This document shows, in pieces, positions 16,203-26,082 of a DNA stretch of 64,000 bases. Within the stretch, counting starts at the first letter, position 1. The number at the start of each line of letters is the position of its first letter. Below the pieces are notes generated by a model. It saw only the letters and a program-made list of their open reading frames with translations. It was not told the origin of the DNA and did not search any database. Source of the stretch: Oscillatoriaceae cyanobacterium M33_DOE_052 (GTDB lineage Bacteria > Cyanobacteriota > Cyanobacteriia > Cyanobacteriales > Laspinemataceae). The position numbers and the translations under genes were made by a program. The stretch lies in the NCBI GenBank assembly GCA_015296065.1, contig DVDU01000100.1, positions 106,021 through 170,020 on the forward strand, written 5' to 3'.

Positions 16203-17824
16203 TGCGTCCTCTAATTCAGCTCTGCGGTCAGCTATTTGCTCCCTCCTACCAGAAATTCTATCAAGCCTTGGCGCAACCGCAACTCACCCAGCATCAGGTA
16301 CAGCAAGATATTTGCCAGCGACTGATTCATAGCCAATATGGAGAATCCCTGGGAATTAAATCTATCGCCGATTGGCATCATATCCCCATTGTCAATTACG
16401 ATGATATCCAAAAATGGATTCTCACGGATGCTGGATTAACATTGAATCCCCCCCAACCCCCCTTAAAAAGGGGGGCGGAATTGAAAGCTCTAACCCCAGA
16501 AAAAATCATATTTTATGAAAAAACCTCTGGCAGTCGGGGACCGGCGAAACTCATCCCTTATACTAAGTCTTTGCGCCGCTCTTTTAACCAGATGTTTTGC
16601 GTATGGGCGCATGATTTGATTGTCAATGGCCCGAAATTTAATACTGGTAAGTTGTATTTCTGTATTTCTCCCCAATTTGGCACCGGGGAAACCAATATCC
16701 CCACCTTGCAAGATGATTCAGAATATCTGGATTTATGGTTGCGGTGGCTGTTGGCTCCTTTTTTGGTGTCTGCGGGTGTGGTAAATCAGTTTCGTGATGC
16801 AGTAGAATTTAAGGAAAAATTAGCTTTAGCCCTGTTGTCAGCGGAAAACTTAGAAATTATCTCAATTTGGAGTCCTAGTTTTTTGCGGGTGATTTTGGAT
16901 TATATTGCCCAAAGGTTCGTAGTAGGGCTTCAGCCCTCCATCCAAAATCCTCGCCGTCGAGCTACTCTCCGAGAAGTTGCGCAAAAGTTCTTAGTAGGAC
17001 TTCAGCCCTCCATCCAAGAGTCAGTTGAGCCATCTCTCTCCCAATATCCCTGGACAGAAATTTGGCCAAATTTAAAACTTATTTCTTGTTGGGATGCGGC
17101 GCAAGCGGCGGATGGTGCGGGTTTATTGCGTTCTCTGTTTCCCGGTGTTATGGTGCAGGGTAAAGGTTTGTTAGCGACGGAAGCACCGATGACGGTTCCT
17201 TTAATTGAGGCGGGGGGATGTTTACCGGTTTTAGATGAGGTATTTTTTGAGTTTGAGGATACTAATGGACAAATTTATCGTCTGGAAGAATTACAATTGG
17301 GTGGGGTGTATGGGGTGGTGGTTTCCCAAAAGGGGGGTTTGTACCGCTACCGCATGGGCGATCGGGTGCGAGTCACCCATTTTTACTTAGAAACTCCTTG
17401 TTTGGAATTTATCGGACGGGAGGGGACTATCAGCGATTTAGTGGGAGAAAAGCTGAATTCTGATTTTCTCTGGGATATAATCCAAGAATTGGGCCTTACT
17501 GGAGCTTGTTTCACCAGTTTAGTCCCGGTGACATTCCCCCAACCTTATTACCTGTTGCTGTTGGATGCAGTGCAGGAAACCGAGACAGAAATTGCCCCGC
17601 GTTTAGATGCGGCGTTGATGCGATCGACCCACTATCGTCAAGCGCGACTTTTAGGACAACTCGCCCCCCTCCGCGTCCTCATCTCCAAGCGCATCCCCGA
17701 AATCATCACCAACTTTAAAACCCGTTCCGGTCAAAAATGGGGCGATATCAAACACCCACTTTTAGAAACATCTCCCATTCATCCCGAACTCTTCCAACAA
17801 CTAGAACAACTCCACCATAACTAA
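16202..17824 (+). CDS. GH3-family acyl-adenylating amide synthetase
   Basis: This 540-residue protein belongs to the GH3 branch of ANL adenylating enzymes, which activate a carboxylate with ATP and join it to an amine or amino acid. The phosphate-binding motif is YEKTSGSRGPAKLIPYT (105-121). Later GH3 landmarks are SCWDAAQAADG, GLLATEAPMTVP, GVYGVVVSQKGGLYRYRMGDRVRV (split here as GVYGVVV and YRYRMGDRVRV) and LEFIGREGTISDLVGEKL. ATG 16202 overlaps the preceding TAA. Two stretches look inserted: residues 82-92 (NPPQPPLKRGA) and about 236-275, which contains VGLQPSIQ twice. Both are encoded by dispersed intergenic repeats, in frame. It is the likely bond-forming step of the cluster. Confidence 0.85.
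   Translation: MRPLIQLCGQLFAPSYQKFYQALAQPQLTQHQVQQDICQRLIHSQYGESLGIKSIADWHHIPIVNYDDIQKWILTDAGLTLNPPQPPLKRGAELKALTPEKIIFYEKTSGSRGPAKLIPYTKSLRRSFNQMFCVWAHDLIVNGPKFNTGKLYFCISPQFGTGETNIPTLQDDSEYLDLWLRWLLAPFLVSAGVVNQFRDAVEFKEKLALALLSAENLEIISIWSPSFLRVILDYIAQRFVVGLQPSIQNPRRRATLREVAQKFLVGLQPSIQESVEPSLSQYPWTEIWPNLKLISCWDAAQAADGAGLLRSLFPGVMVQGKGLLATEAPMTVPLIEAGGCLPVLDEVFFEFEDTNGQIYRLEELQLGGVYGVVVSQKGGLYRYRMGDRVRVTHFYLETPCLEFIGREGTISDLVGEKLNSDFLWDIIQELGLTGACFTSLVPVTFPQPYYLLLLDAVQETETEIAPRLDAALMRSTHYRQARLLGQLAPLRVLISKRIPEIITNFKTRSGQKWGDIKHPLLETSPIHPELFQQLEQLHHN
16444..16485. repeat. CCCCCC/GGGGGG palindrome inside GH3 gene
   Basis: The palindrome CCCCCCTTAAAAAGGGGGG, typical of cyanobacterial intergenic repeats and similar to the core of the element at 46466-46616, lies in frame inside the GH3 coding sequence and encodes NPPQPPLKRG. 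It neither shifts the frame nor adds a stop. Confidence 0.6.
16908..17030. repeat. Two copies of the GTAGGGCTTCAGCCCTCC repeat inside GH3 gene
   Basis: GTAGTAGGGCTTCAGCCCTC and TTAGTAGGACTTCAGCCCTC (each followed by CATCCAA) stand about 72 bases apart and translate as VVGLQPSIQ and LVGLQPSIQ. They match the AGTTGGGCTTTAGCCCTCC units of the array at 28109-28470. The period is a multiple of three, so the reading frame survives. Confidence 0.65.
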
Positions 17825-17830
17825 ACCAAA

Positions 17831-18577
17831 ATGACATCTCGCCTACAATATCAAATCATAGCTAAAACGGATCCCGACCAACCTTTAGTCCCCGATTACC
17901 TCCGCCAGTCCATGTTTGACTTGTATTTTCAATACTATGCTGGCACTAGCGCCACTTTGTTTAATTCTGACCTCAAGCAAAAAGATTATGTCATCTTATT
18001 ATGGAATGAATCCCATCAACTCCAGGGATTTTCCACAGTTCAACTCATCAATTTTGAATTTAATCACCAACCAATTCGCGCCATATTTTCCGGCGATACG
18101 ATTATCCACAATGATTATTGGGGCGAGCAAACTTTACCCCTCGCCTGGTGTCGCCTATCGGGAAAAATTAAAGCCGAAAATACCGAATTACCTTTATATT
18201 GGTTTCTGATTGTCAAAGGATACCGCACCTATCGCTATTTACCCATATTTAGCCATAAATTTTACCCCACACACAGGTATCCCACCCCGCCAGAAATCCA
18301 ATCATTAATGGATTATCTGGCTAATTTCAAATTCGGCGATTATTATGACCCCCAAACCGGCTTAGTCAAGTTCCCCGAATCTCAGGGACATTTGCGCGAT
18401 GATTGGGCTGATGTGAAAGAAGGGTTTCGGGACAAACCAGATATCAAATATTTCCTAGAACGCAATCCCGAATATTACAAAGGTCACGAATTAGTCTGTT
18501 TTACCGAGTTGAGCGAAGAAAATATGCGCTCTCACGCTCGCCGTGGCTTCATCGAAGGCTTGCAAGGCAAGTTGTAA
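17831..18577 (+). CDS. Putative acyltransferase-like cluster protein, function unknown
   Basis: This 248-residue protein starts six bases after the GH3 stop and is the last gene of the cluster. The segment DYVILLWNESHQLQGFSTVQ (about 49-68) followed by IRAIFSGDTIIHNDYWGE resembles the central strands of a GNAT-type N-acyltransferase, and LYWFLIVKGYRTYRYLP continues in that style. No clean acetyl-CoA motif (Q/RxxGxG/A) was found, so the assignment is weak. The C-terminal third is charged and has the motif FLERNPEYYKGHELVCFTEL. It could finish the product by acylation or be a partner of the GH3 enzyme. It is followed by a GTGGGCAATGC palindrome that may end the transcript. Confidence 0.6.
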   Translation: MTSRLQYQIIAKTDPDQPLVPDYLRQSMFDLYFQYYAGTSATLFNSDLKQKDYVILLWNESHQLQGFSTVQLINFEFNHQPIRAIFSGDTIIHNDYWGEQTLPLAWCRLSGKIKAENTELPLYWFLIVKGYRTYRYLPIFSHKFYPTHRYPTPPEIQSLMDYLANFKFGDYYDPQTGLVKFPESQGHLRDDWADVKEGFRDKPDIKYFLERNPEYYKGHELVCFTELSEENMRSHARRGFIEGLQGKL

Positions 18578-18653
18578 GGTATGGTGGGCAATGCTCTGAT
18601 CCAGCTCTGGAGACGAGAACCTACAACCCATTGCCCACCCTACATATCTGGAT

Positions 18654-19373
18654 CTACATATCTGGGTCAATTCCCAATTCTCTCAATTTGGCGGCGAGGC
18701 GATCGGCCCGCTGTCGTTCCGTTTCGGCTCGCTGTCGTTCCGCATCGGCCCGCAGTCGTTCCGTTTCGGCTCGCTGTCCTTGTTCCACATAAGTAAGTAG
18801 ATACTCCCCCGTCTGGGGAGAGAAAAACCGCAATTGACCGTCACGAAGCAACCGCAGCTCTAAACCCAAAACTTCCGAAGGCACACAAAAAGTCCCATCT
18901 GGGAGCAGATTTGGCGTCAACACCTGATAACTGTTGCCCACCAAACGCCGTCCTTTTAACGGCGGCTTGAGATAATCACCAGAGGGGTCATACTGGAAAT
19001 ATTCCCTCACACCCATTTGGGCGTAAGTGTTCGGTTTCTTTTGTTCGTCCGTATGTCGCGTACTCTTAGAAGTCACTTCCAACACCCAGTCCGGGGTTTG
19101 GCCATTTTCTTCCCAGACTTTGTAACTGCGGCGGGGGCGATTTTCCACCCCAAAGACCACAAACACATCGGGAGCGACTACCGCATCGGGGACGCCTTCC
19201 TCGTAACAGAGCCAGAGATTGCCGGAAATGTACACATCTTGGCGGTTTTGAAAATAGAGTTTCAGGGACTCAACGCCATAAACTAGATAATCGCGGGTGG
19301 GGTCGCTTTCTGCCATTGGGGAACCATCCGGTTCGGGATAAACGATCGGGGTTTGCAGGCTAGTTTGGGTCAT
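18654..19373 (-). CDS. Uma2-family (DUF820) putative nuclease with coiled-coil tail
   Basis: This 239-residue member of the Uma2/DUF820 family has a PD-(D/E)xK-like fold. Motif residues are visible in DAVVAPDVFVVFG and PDWVLEVTSKST, followed by KPNTYAQMGVREYFQYDP. The C-terminal 35 residues are heptads RAETERL, RADAERQ, RAETERQ, encoded by 21-base imperfect tandem repeats at about 18690-18780. Translation is taken from ATG 19373, where conserved Uma2 sequence begins. A longer frame to 19562 runs through repeat-derived sequence. Cyanobacterial genomes hold dozens of these genes with mostly unknown roles. It is convergent with the oxidative cluster. Confidence 0.85.
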   Translation of the reverse strand: MTQTSLQTPIVYPEPDGSPMAESDPTRDYLVYGVESLKLYFQNRQDVYISGNLWLCYEEGVPDAVVAPDVFVVFGVENRPRRSYKVWEENGQTPDWVLEVTSKSTRHTDEQKKPNTYAQMGVREYFQYDPSGDYLKPPLKGRRLVGNSYQVLTPNLLPDGTFCVPSEVLGLELRLLRDGQLRFFSPQTGEYLLTYVEQGQRAETERLRADAERQRAETERQRADRLAAKLRELGIDPDM

Positions 19374-19750
19374 GGTGGTTGATGGCAGCTTGGGAAAGCC
19401 GCCGCTGACGCCAGTGTACATTCTTGATTTTAACTTCTCGCCCCAACGCCCGGTAGGGTGGGCAATGCCTCTACTCCAGCTTTGGGAGAGAGCGGGTGAG
19501 GGAGACGGAGGAAAACCCAAACCCCATAACCCACCCTCAATCAATTTATATACAGTTGGCAATCTGTGATTTTTTAGGGAAATTATCGAAAAAAACTATT
19601 GACAAATCAGCGTCGATGGTGTATAGGCAGTGAAATGGTACGGATAAGGGGAAAGATTAATTTTATTTTAAGTAATGTTACCCCAACGTGATATGATTCC
19701 CCTTGGCTTGCGGAAAGCAGGTCAACAACTCTGGCTCAAAATCTCACACT
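19374..19750. other. Intergenic region upstream of the ATP synthase operon
   Basis: This divergent spacer holds a GTAGGGTGGGCAATGCC repeat (about 19451-19467), an AT-rich stretch and a candidate promoter at 19599-19627. No additional gene is supported. Confidence 0.55.
19599..19627 (+). promoter_or_regulatory. Candidate sigma70-type promoter of the atp operon
   Basis: A perfect -35 box TTGACA (19599-19604) is followed after 17 bases by TATAGG (19622-19627), close to the -10 consensus TATAAT. It lies in the non-coding spacer about 120 bases upstream of atpI and in the right orientation. The start site would be near 19634. The prediction rests on sequence only. Confidence 0.55.
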
Positions 19751-20197
19751 GTGAACGCGCCTAACCCCTCCGAGCAACAACCCCAAGCAGAAGTGGGAGA
19801 CATCGCCACCAGCGATGCTCCAGCCTCCGAGACAAGCAGCTCTATGCAGGATTTTTACCACCTGCAGCAGCGATTATTTGTCTATACAATTGTAATGACA
19901 GCGTTTGTTTTCGCGTCAGTATGGATAGGATATGACCTGCATATTGCGGTGAATTATTTGCTCGGGTCGTGCGTGGGTGTGGTTTACTTGAGAATGTTGG
20001 CCAGAGACGTTGAGCGCATTGGCCAAGGAGAGCGGAAGCTGGTTCCGAGCCGATTGGCACTGTTTATTGGGTTGATTATAGTCGCAACCCAATGGAATCA
20101 GCTAGAGATAGTCCCGATATTTTTGGGATTCTTGACATACAAAGCCGCGATCGTGGTCTATATGCTGCAAACGACCCTGCTGCCTGAATCCAAGTAG
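19751..20197 (+). CDS. atpI: ATP synthase subunit I
   Basis: The product has four hydrophobic segments (LFVYTIVMTAFVFASVWIG, IAVNYLLGSCVGVVYL, LALFIGLIIVAT and VPIFLGFLTYKAAIVVYML), matching cyanobacterial AtpI, a helper for c-ring assembly that is encoded first in the F1Fo operon. The start is uncertain: GTG at 19751 gives 148 residues, a TTG at 19703 gives 164, and the ATG before QDFYHLQQ gives the hydrophobic core only. The N-terminal 45 residues are hydrophilic and Ser/Pro-rich. The next gene, atpB, begins 52 bases after the stop. Confidence 0.85.
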   Translation: MNAPNPSEQQPQAEVGDIATSDAPASETSSSMQDFYHLQQRLFVYTIVMTAFVFASVWIGYDLHIAVNYLLGSCVGVVYLRMLARDVERIGQGERKLVPSRLALFIGLIIVATQWNQLEIVPIFLGFLTYKAAIVVYMLQTTLLPESK

Positions 20198-20249
20198 GTA
20201 AGGTCAACTTGACATCCTCAAATCCCTCCGGGGACCCCTGCGAAAGGAA

Positions 20250-20999
20250 ATGATCGAGGTAATAAACGCATTTAACTGTTTACCCCTCGCCGAATTGGAA
20301 GTAGGCAAGCACTTTTACTGGCAAGTTGGCAATCTAAACATCCACGGTCAGGTGGTACTCACCTCGTGGTTCGTGATTGCCCTGCTGGTGGTAGCTTCCA
20401 TTGTAGCCACTCGGAACATCCAAAAGGTGCCGAGCGGGATGCAAAACTTCATGGAATACGCCCTGGAATTTATCCGGGACCTGGCCAAGGGCCAAATCGG
20501 TGAGAAAGAATATCGCCCTTGGGTGCCGTTCGTAGGCACACTGTTTTTGTTCATTTTTGTGTGTAACTGGTCGGGAGCCTTAGTACCCTGGAAGCTGATT
20601 AAGATTCCAGGAGGCGAACTGGCGGCCCCCACAAGCGACATCAACACGACCGTAGCACTAGCTTTGCTGACTTCCCTAGCGTATTTTTACGCGGGACTGA
20701 GCAAGCGAGGGTTGGGATACTTTTCTAAGTACATCCAGCCGACGCCAATTTTGTTGCCCATCAACATTTTGGAAGATTTTACCAAGCCCCTCTCCCTGAG
20801 CTTCCGTCTATTTGGGAACATTTTGGCGGATGAACTGGTGGTGGGGGTGTTCGTGCTGCTGGTTCCATTATTTATCCCGCTGCCCGTGATGATATTGGGA
20901 CTGTTCACCAGTGCAATTCAGGCACTAATTTTTGCGACCCTAGCAGCTGTGTATATTGGGGAAGCGATCGAAGGTCATGGTGAAGAGCATCACGACTAA
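20250..20999 (+). CDS. atpB: ATP synthase Fo subunit a
   Basis: The 249-residue subunit a forms the proton half-channels against the c-ring in the thylakoid membrane. The signature helix has the essential arginine in [16 protein letters not shown], and five to six membrane spans are visible, ending in [17 protein letters not shown] and a histidine-rich cytoplasmic tail. AAAGGA precedes the ATG by five bases. The position second in the operon, between atpI and atpE, is the conserved cyanobacterial order. Confidence 0.97.
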   Translation: MIEVINAFNCLPLAELEVGKHFYWQVGNLNIHGQVVLTSWFVIALLVVASIVATRNIQKVPSGMQNFMEYALEFIRDLAKGQIGEKEYRPWVPFVGTLFLFIFVCNWSGALVPWKLIKIPGGELAAPTSDINTTVALALLTSLAYFYAGLSKRGLGYFSKYIQPTPILLPINILEDFTKPLSLSFRLFGNILADELVVGVFVLLVPLFIPLPVMILGLFTSAIQALIFATLAAVYIGEAIEGHGEEHHD

Positions 21000-21108
21000 A
21001 TTGGGAGATAAAAGTTTTAGATTTTAGATGCACGTTTGAATCTAAAATCTAGAAGCAAGGCAGCTCGAGTTGCCAAGGGAATACCCGAAACTGTTGTTTG
21101 TTCTATAG

Positions 21109-21381
<273 letters not shown>

Positions 21382-21391
21382 AAACGCCTGC

Positions 21392-21439
21392 AAGTGAGTC
21401 CCAAATAGGACTCACTTCTTAGTAGCCCCCACCGGGGCT
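21392..21439 (+). terminator. Hairpins between atpE and the b' gene (possible attenuator)
   Basis: AAGTGAGTCC (21392-21401) pairs with GGACTCACTT (21408-21417), followed by CTT rather than a long T-run. A second stem, AGCCCC/GGGGCT, covers 21424-21439. The operon continues beyond, so this is at most a partial terminator or an mRNA-stabilising structure. Confidence 0.55.
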
Positions 21440-21481
21440 AACTTCAGACCAGACGTTGGAAAAAGAGGGAGCGATCGGGAC

Positions 21482-21970
21482 ATGACGCACTGGACAATTC
21501 TGCTGGCAGCAGCAGAAGCAGCCGAGGCCAAAGGTGGCTTATTTGATTTTGACGCCACCTTGCCGATTATGGCGCTGCAATTCTTGATTCTGGCGGTAGT
21601 ATTAAACGCCCTGTTTTACAAGCCGCTGGGTAAAGCAATTGACGAGCGGGACAATTACATCCGCACCACAGAAAAAGAGGCAAGGGAACGCTTAGCCAAA
21701 GCCGAAACCCTAGCCAAACAGTACGAGCAAGAACTAGCACAAAGCCGCAAACAGGCACAAGCGGTAATTGCCGGAGCCCAGGCGGAAGGGCAAAAAATGG
21801 CATCGCAGCAAATAGCAGCGGCGATGCAGGAAGCGCAAGCCCAAAGAGAGCAGGCACAAAAAGAGCTAGACCAGCAAAAACAGGAAGTATTCCGCTCTTT
21901 AGAGCAACAGGTAGATACCCTGTCACGCCAGATTCTGCAAAAACTCTTGGGTGCCGAGCTGGTGAGTTAG
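21482..21970 (+). CDS. atpF2: ATP synthase Fo subunit b' (peripheral stalk)
   Basis: The 162-residue b' subunit (also called AtpG in cyanobacteria) is the second, diverged b-type stalk subunit found only in photosynthetic-type ATP synthases. It has one membrane helix (about 28-48, [20 protein letters not shown]), then [14 protein letters not shown] and a long charged coiled coil rich in AQ/EQ. It pairs with subunit b to form a heterodimeric stalk. It lies in the expected place between c and b. Confidence 0.95.
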   Translation: MTHWTILLAAAEAAEAKGGLFDFDATLPIMALQFLILAVVLNALFYKPLGKAIDERDNYIRTTEKEARERLAKAETLAKQYEQELAQSRKQAQAVIAGAQAEGQKMASQQIAAAMQEAQAQREQAQKELDQQKQEVFRSLEQQVDTLSRQILQKLLGAELVS

Positions 21971-22088
21971 TGACAGCGATCTTGGCTCTTTTGAACCGTA
22001 GGTCGGCGCAGCCCAGGGCAACTCTAAAAGCGAAAACGATCGGCTTTTCGCGCTTTTAAGCACATAGCAAGAGTTAGGAGTAGGAAGC

Positions 22089-22625
22089 GTGGGTAGTTTT
22101 TGGATGCTGGCTCATGCAGAGGCAGCCTCAGAAAGTGGTTTCGGTCTGAATCCAGACTTGTTAGAAACCAATATTTTTAACCTGGTAATTGTAATCGGAG
22201 TGCTGTTTTACTTCGGGCGGCAAGTGGTGGGAAATATCCTGTCAGAAAGACGCTCCCGAATCGAAACAGCGATCGGGGAAGCTGAGAAACGGCAAAAAGA
22301 CGCCGCCGCAGCGTTAGCAGTACAACAGCAAAAGCTGACACAAGCACAAGCAGAAGCCGAACGCATCAAGGCAGAGGCAGCTCAAAGAGCCGCCGCTGCC
22401 AAAGAAGCCATCTTGGCGCAGGCGAAAGCAGATGTAGAGCGACTGCGAGCCGAAGCGGTACAAGACCTGAGCGCCGCACGGGAGCGAGCGATCGCCGAAC
22501 TGCGCGCCCGAGTCACCGCAATCGCTTTAGAAAAAGTAGAAGGCCAGCTAAAAAGCCAGCTCGACGAAGGCAAACAGCAAAAATTAGTTGACCGCAGCAT
22601 CGCGAGCATTGGAGGTGGTCGATGA
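22089..22625 (+). CDS. atpF: ATP synthase Fo subunit b (peripheral stalk)
   Basis: The 178-residue subunit b has its membrane helix at about 30-48 (NIFNLVIVIGVLFYFGR), then LSERRSRIETAIGEAEKR and a coiled coil to the C terminus that contacts delta and alpha. Translation probably starts at GTG 22089, with AGGAAG just upstream; the ATG five codons later is an alternative. A hairpin (about 22025-22058, TAAAAGCG...CGCTTTTA) lies in the spacer behind b'. The stop overlaps the delta start (ATGA). Confidence 0.96.
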   Translation: MGSFWMLAHAEAASESGFGLNPDLLETNIFNLVIVIGVLFYFGRQVVGNILSERRSRIETAIGEAEKRQKDAAAALAVQQQKLTQAQAEAERIKAEAAQRAAAAKEAILAQAKADVERLRAEAVQDLSAARERAIAELRARVTAIALEKVEGQLKSQLDEGKQQKLVDRSIASIGGGR

Positions 22626-23167
22626 GTATCGTACAGGCGCAAGTGCTAGAGCCATACGCTCAAGGCTTGATGTCAGCGGCTCAAGGGCAAAACCTGGCCG
22701 ATCGCATTGGCGAAGATATGCGGAGTCTGATCGAGGTGATCCAGAGTTCCTCTGACCTACAGCAGCTACTGGCGAACCCTTTCGTGACACTCAGTGCCAA
22801 AAAAGCCATCCTAGAAAGGGTAGTAGGCGACTCAGTACACCCCTACACCCGCAACTTTTTAAAACTGCTGGTTGACCGGCGGCGAATTCTCTTTTTAGAA
22901 GGAATTTGCCAACAGTACCTAGCCCTACTGAGAAAGCTCAACCAAACCGTGCTGGCAGAAGTGACAGCCGCAGTAGCACTCTCAGAGGCGCAACAGCAAC
23001 AAGTGCGGGAGAAAGTCTTAGGCATCACCGGCGCTAGAAGCGTAGATTTGGAAATAAAAATCGACCCAGAAATTATCGGGGGCGTCATCATCAAAGTGGG
23101 CTCCCAATTCATCGATGCCAGCTTACGCGGCCAGTTGCGGCGTCTGGGCGTCAGCTTAAACCTCTAA
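22622..23167 (+). CDS. atpH: ATP synthase F1 subunit delta
   Basis: The 181-residue delta subunit (AtpD in some cyanobacterial nomenclature, OSCP-like) links the peripheral stalk to the top of the alpha3beta3 head. Typical features are the N-terminal helical domain (YAQGLMSAAQ, FVTLSAKKAILERV) and the C-terminal IDPEIIGGVIIKVGSQFIDAS signature (split as IDPEIIGG and VIIKVGSQFIDAS). It starts with an ATGA overlap with atpF. The 126-base gap to atpA is filled by heptamer repeats. Confidence 0.96.
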   Translation: MSIVQAQVLEPYAQGLMSAAQGQNLADRIGEDMRSLIEVIQSSSDLQQLLANPFVTLSAKKAILERVVGDSVHPYTRNFLKLLVDRRRILFLEGICQQYLALLRKLNQTVLAEVTAAVALSEAQQQQVREKVLGITGARSVDLEIKIDPEIIGGVIIKVGSQFIDASLRGQLRRLGVSLNL

Positions 23168-23184
23168 AGCAAAGACAATTACTG

Positions 23185-24811
<1,627 letters not shown>

Positions 24812-24825
24812 ACTCCCCATATCCC

Positions 24826-24853
24826 GTAGGGACAAGGCATGCCGTGTCCCTAC
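24826..24853. repeat. GTAGGGACA-type palindrome
   Basis: This near-perfect 28-base palindrome, GTAGGGACAAGG-CATG-CCGTGTCCCTAC, lies between atpA and the gamma gene. Other copies are at 30711-30736 and 63861-63888. Confidence 0.7.
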
Positions 24854-24900
24854 TCACTCCTTAATTCTGAATTTTGAATTATCAACTCTGGGGAAAAATT

Positions 24901-25851
24901 ATGGCAAATCTCAAAGCAATTCGCGATCGGATTCAGTCAGTTAAAAACACCAAAAAAATCACCGAAGCCATGCGCCTCGTGGCAGCGGCCAAAGTGCGGC
25001 GGGCGCAAGAACAAGTATTGGGCACCCGTCCCTTTGCTGATAGATTGGCACAGGTTTTATACGGCTTACAAGCCCGGTTGAAGTTTGAAGATGCAGACTT
25101 ACCCCTGCTCAAACAGCGCCAAGTGCGTACCGTGGGCCTGTTGGTAATCACGGGCGATCGGGGTCTGTGCGGCGGCTACAACAACAACATCATCAAACGC
25201 GCCGAAAACCGCGCCAAAGAACTCAAAGCCGAAGGCTTAGATTACAAATACATCCTGGTGGGGCGCAAAGCTACCCAATACTTCCAGCGCCGCGACCAGC
25301 CGATCGAAGGCAAATACACCGGCTTAGAACAAATTCCCACAGCCACAGAAGCCTCTCAAATCGCCGACGAATTACTCTCCCTGTTCCTCTCAGAAACAGT
25401 CGATCGGGTAGAGTTAATTTACACCAAATTCGTCTCCTTAATCAGTTCTCGCCCCGTAGTGCAAACCCTGCTCCCTCTAGACCCCCAAGGTTTAGAAGCC
25501 AGGGACGATGAAATTTTCCGTCTCACCACCCGAGGCGGCGAATTTGAAGTACAACGAGACAAAATCACCACTCCCACTCTGGGTTTCCCCCGGGATATGA
25601 TTTTCGAGCAAGACCCCACCCAAATTCTCAACGCCTTGCTCCCCCTGTACCTCAACAACCAGCTCCTGCGCGCTCTCCAAGAAGCAGCCGCCAGCGAACT
25701 CGCCGCCAGGATGACAGCGATGAACAGCGCCAGCGACAACGCCAGCCAGCTCATCACCGGGCTAACTCTTACCTACAACAAAGCCCGCCAAGCCTCCATC
25801 ACCCAAGAAATTCTGGAAGTGGTCGGCGGCGCCGAAGCCTTGCGCGGTTAA
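24901..25851 (+). CDS. atpG: ATP synthase F1 subunit gamma
   Basis: The 316-residue gamma subunit (AtpC in cyanobacterial nomenclature) is the central rotor shaft. It starts [20 protein letters not shown] and ends [17 protein letters not shown], both canonical terminal helices. An extra stretch of about 35-40 residues (around 195-235, from [15 protein letters not shown] to EFEVQRDK) is the cyanobacterial/chloroplast insertion that limits ATP hydrolysis in the dark. It lacks the redox-active Cys pair of chloroplasts. ATG 24901 was chosen over the 24874 start because it gives the family N terminus. A strong terminator follows. Confidence 0.97.
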   Translation: MANLKAIRDRIQSVKNTKKITEAMRLVAAAKVRRAQEQVLGTRPFADRLAQVLYGLQARLKFEDADLPLLKQRQVRTVGLLVITGDRGLCGGYNNNIIKRAENRAKELKAEGLDYKYILVGRKATQYFQRRDQPIEGKYTGLEQIPTATEASQIADELLSLFLSETVDRVELIYTKFVSLISSRPVVQTLLPLDPQGLEARDDEIFRLTTRGGEFEVQRDKITTPTLGFPRDMIFEQDPTQILNALLPLYLNNQLLRALQEAAASELAARMTAMNSASDNASQLITGLTLTYNKARQASITQEILEVVGGAEALRG

Positions 25852-25884
25852 TCAGAACTATTGACAAATATTTGATTTTATGCT

Positions 25885-25916
25885 AAGCGCCTGAGATTGC
25901 TCAGGCGCTTTTTTTT
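25885..25916 (+). terminator. Rho-independent terminator of the atp operon
   Basis: GCGCCTGAG (25887-25895) and CTCAGGCGC (25900-25908) form a nine-base GC-rich stem with an ATTG loop, extended by AA/TT, and are followed by eight T. It lies 34 bases behind the gamma stop, a textbook intrinsic terminator. Confidence 0.93.
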
Positions 25917-25944
25917 CACAAAACCTAGAAACGATCGGTTTGTA

Positions 25945-26070
25945 GTTGGCGAACGCCAAAATCCGGAGGGCTAAAGCCCAACTACAAACTCGAGGGGGGC
26001 AATGCCAAAACTACAACGGTGGAATCAAAACCCCTCTCCCTTGATGGGAGAGGGGTTTGGGGTGAGGGTC
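25945..26070. repeat. Two dispersed repeats between atp operon and amylase
   Basis: One unit of the GGAGGGCTAAAGCCCAACTA family (about 25965-25988) is followed by a CCCCTCTCCC...GGGAGAGGGG palindrome with GGTGAGGG tail (about 26033-26069). Both belong to families seen elsewhere in this window. Confidence 0.6.
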
Positions 26071-26082
26071 TTGATTAGAAGT

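Noticed and set aside
7141..18577. Idea that the cluster makes a saxitoxin-like compound because saxitoxin clusters also hold Rieske oxygenases, a ferredoxin, an SDR and a sterol-desaturase-like protein
   Set aside because: The core saxitoxin enzymes (PKS-like starter, amidinotransferase, carbamoyltransferase) are all absent, and a GH3 enzyme is present. Only the class of tailoring enzymes is shared.
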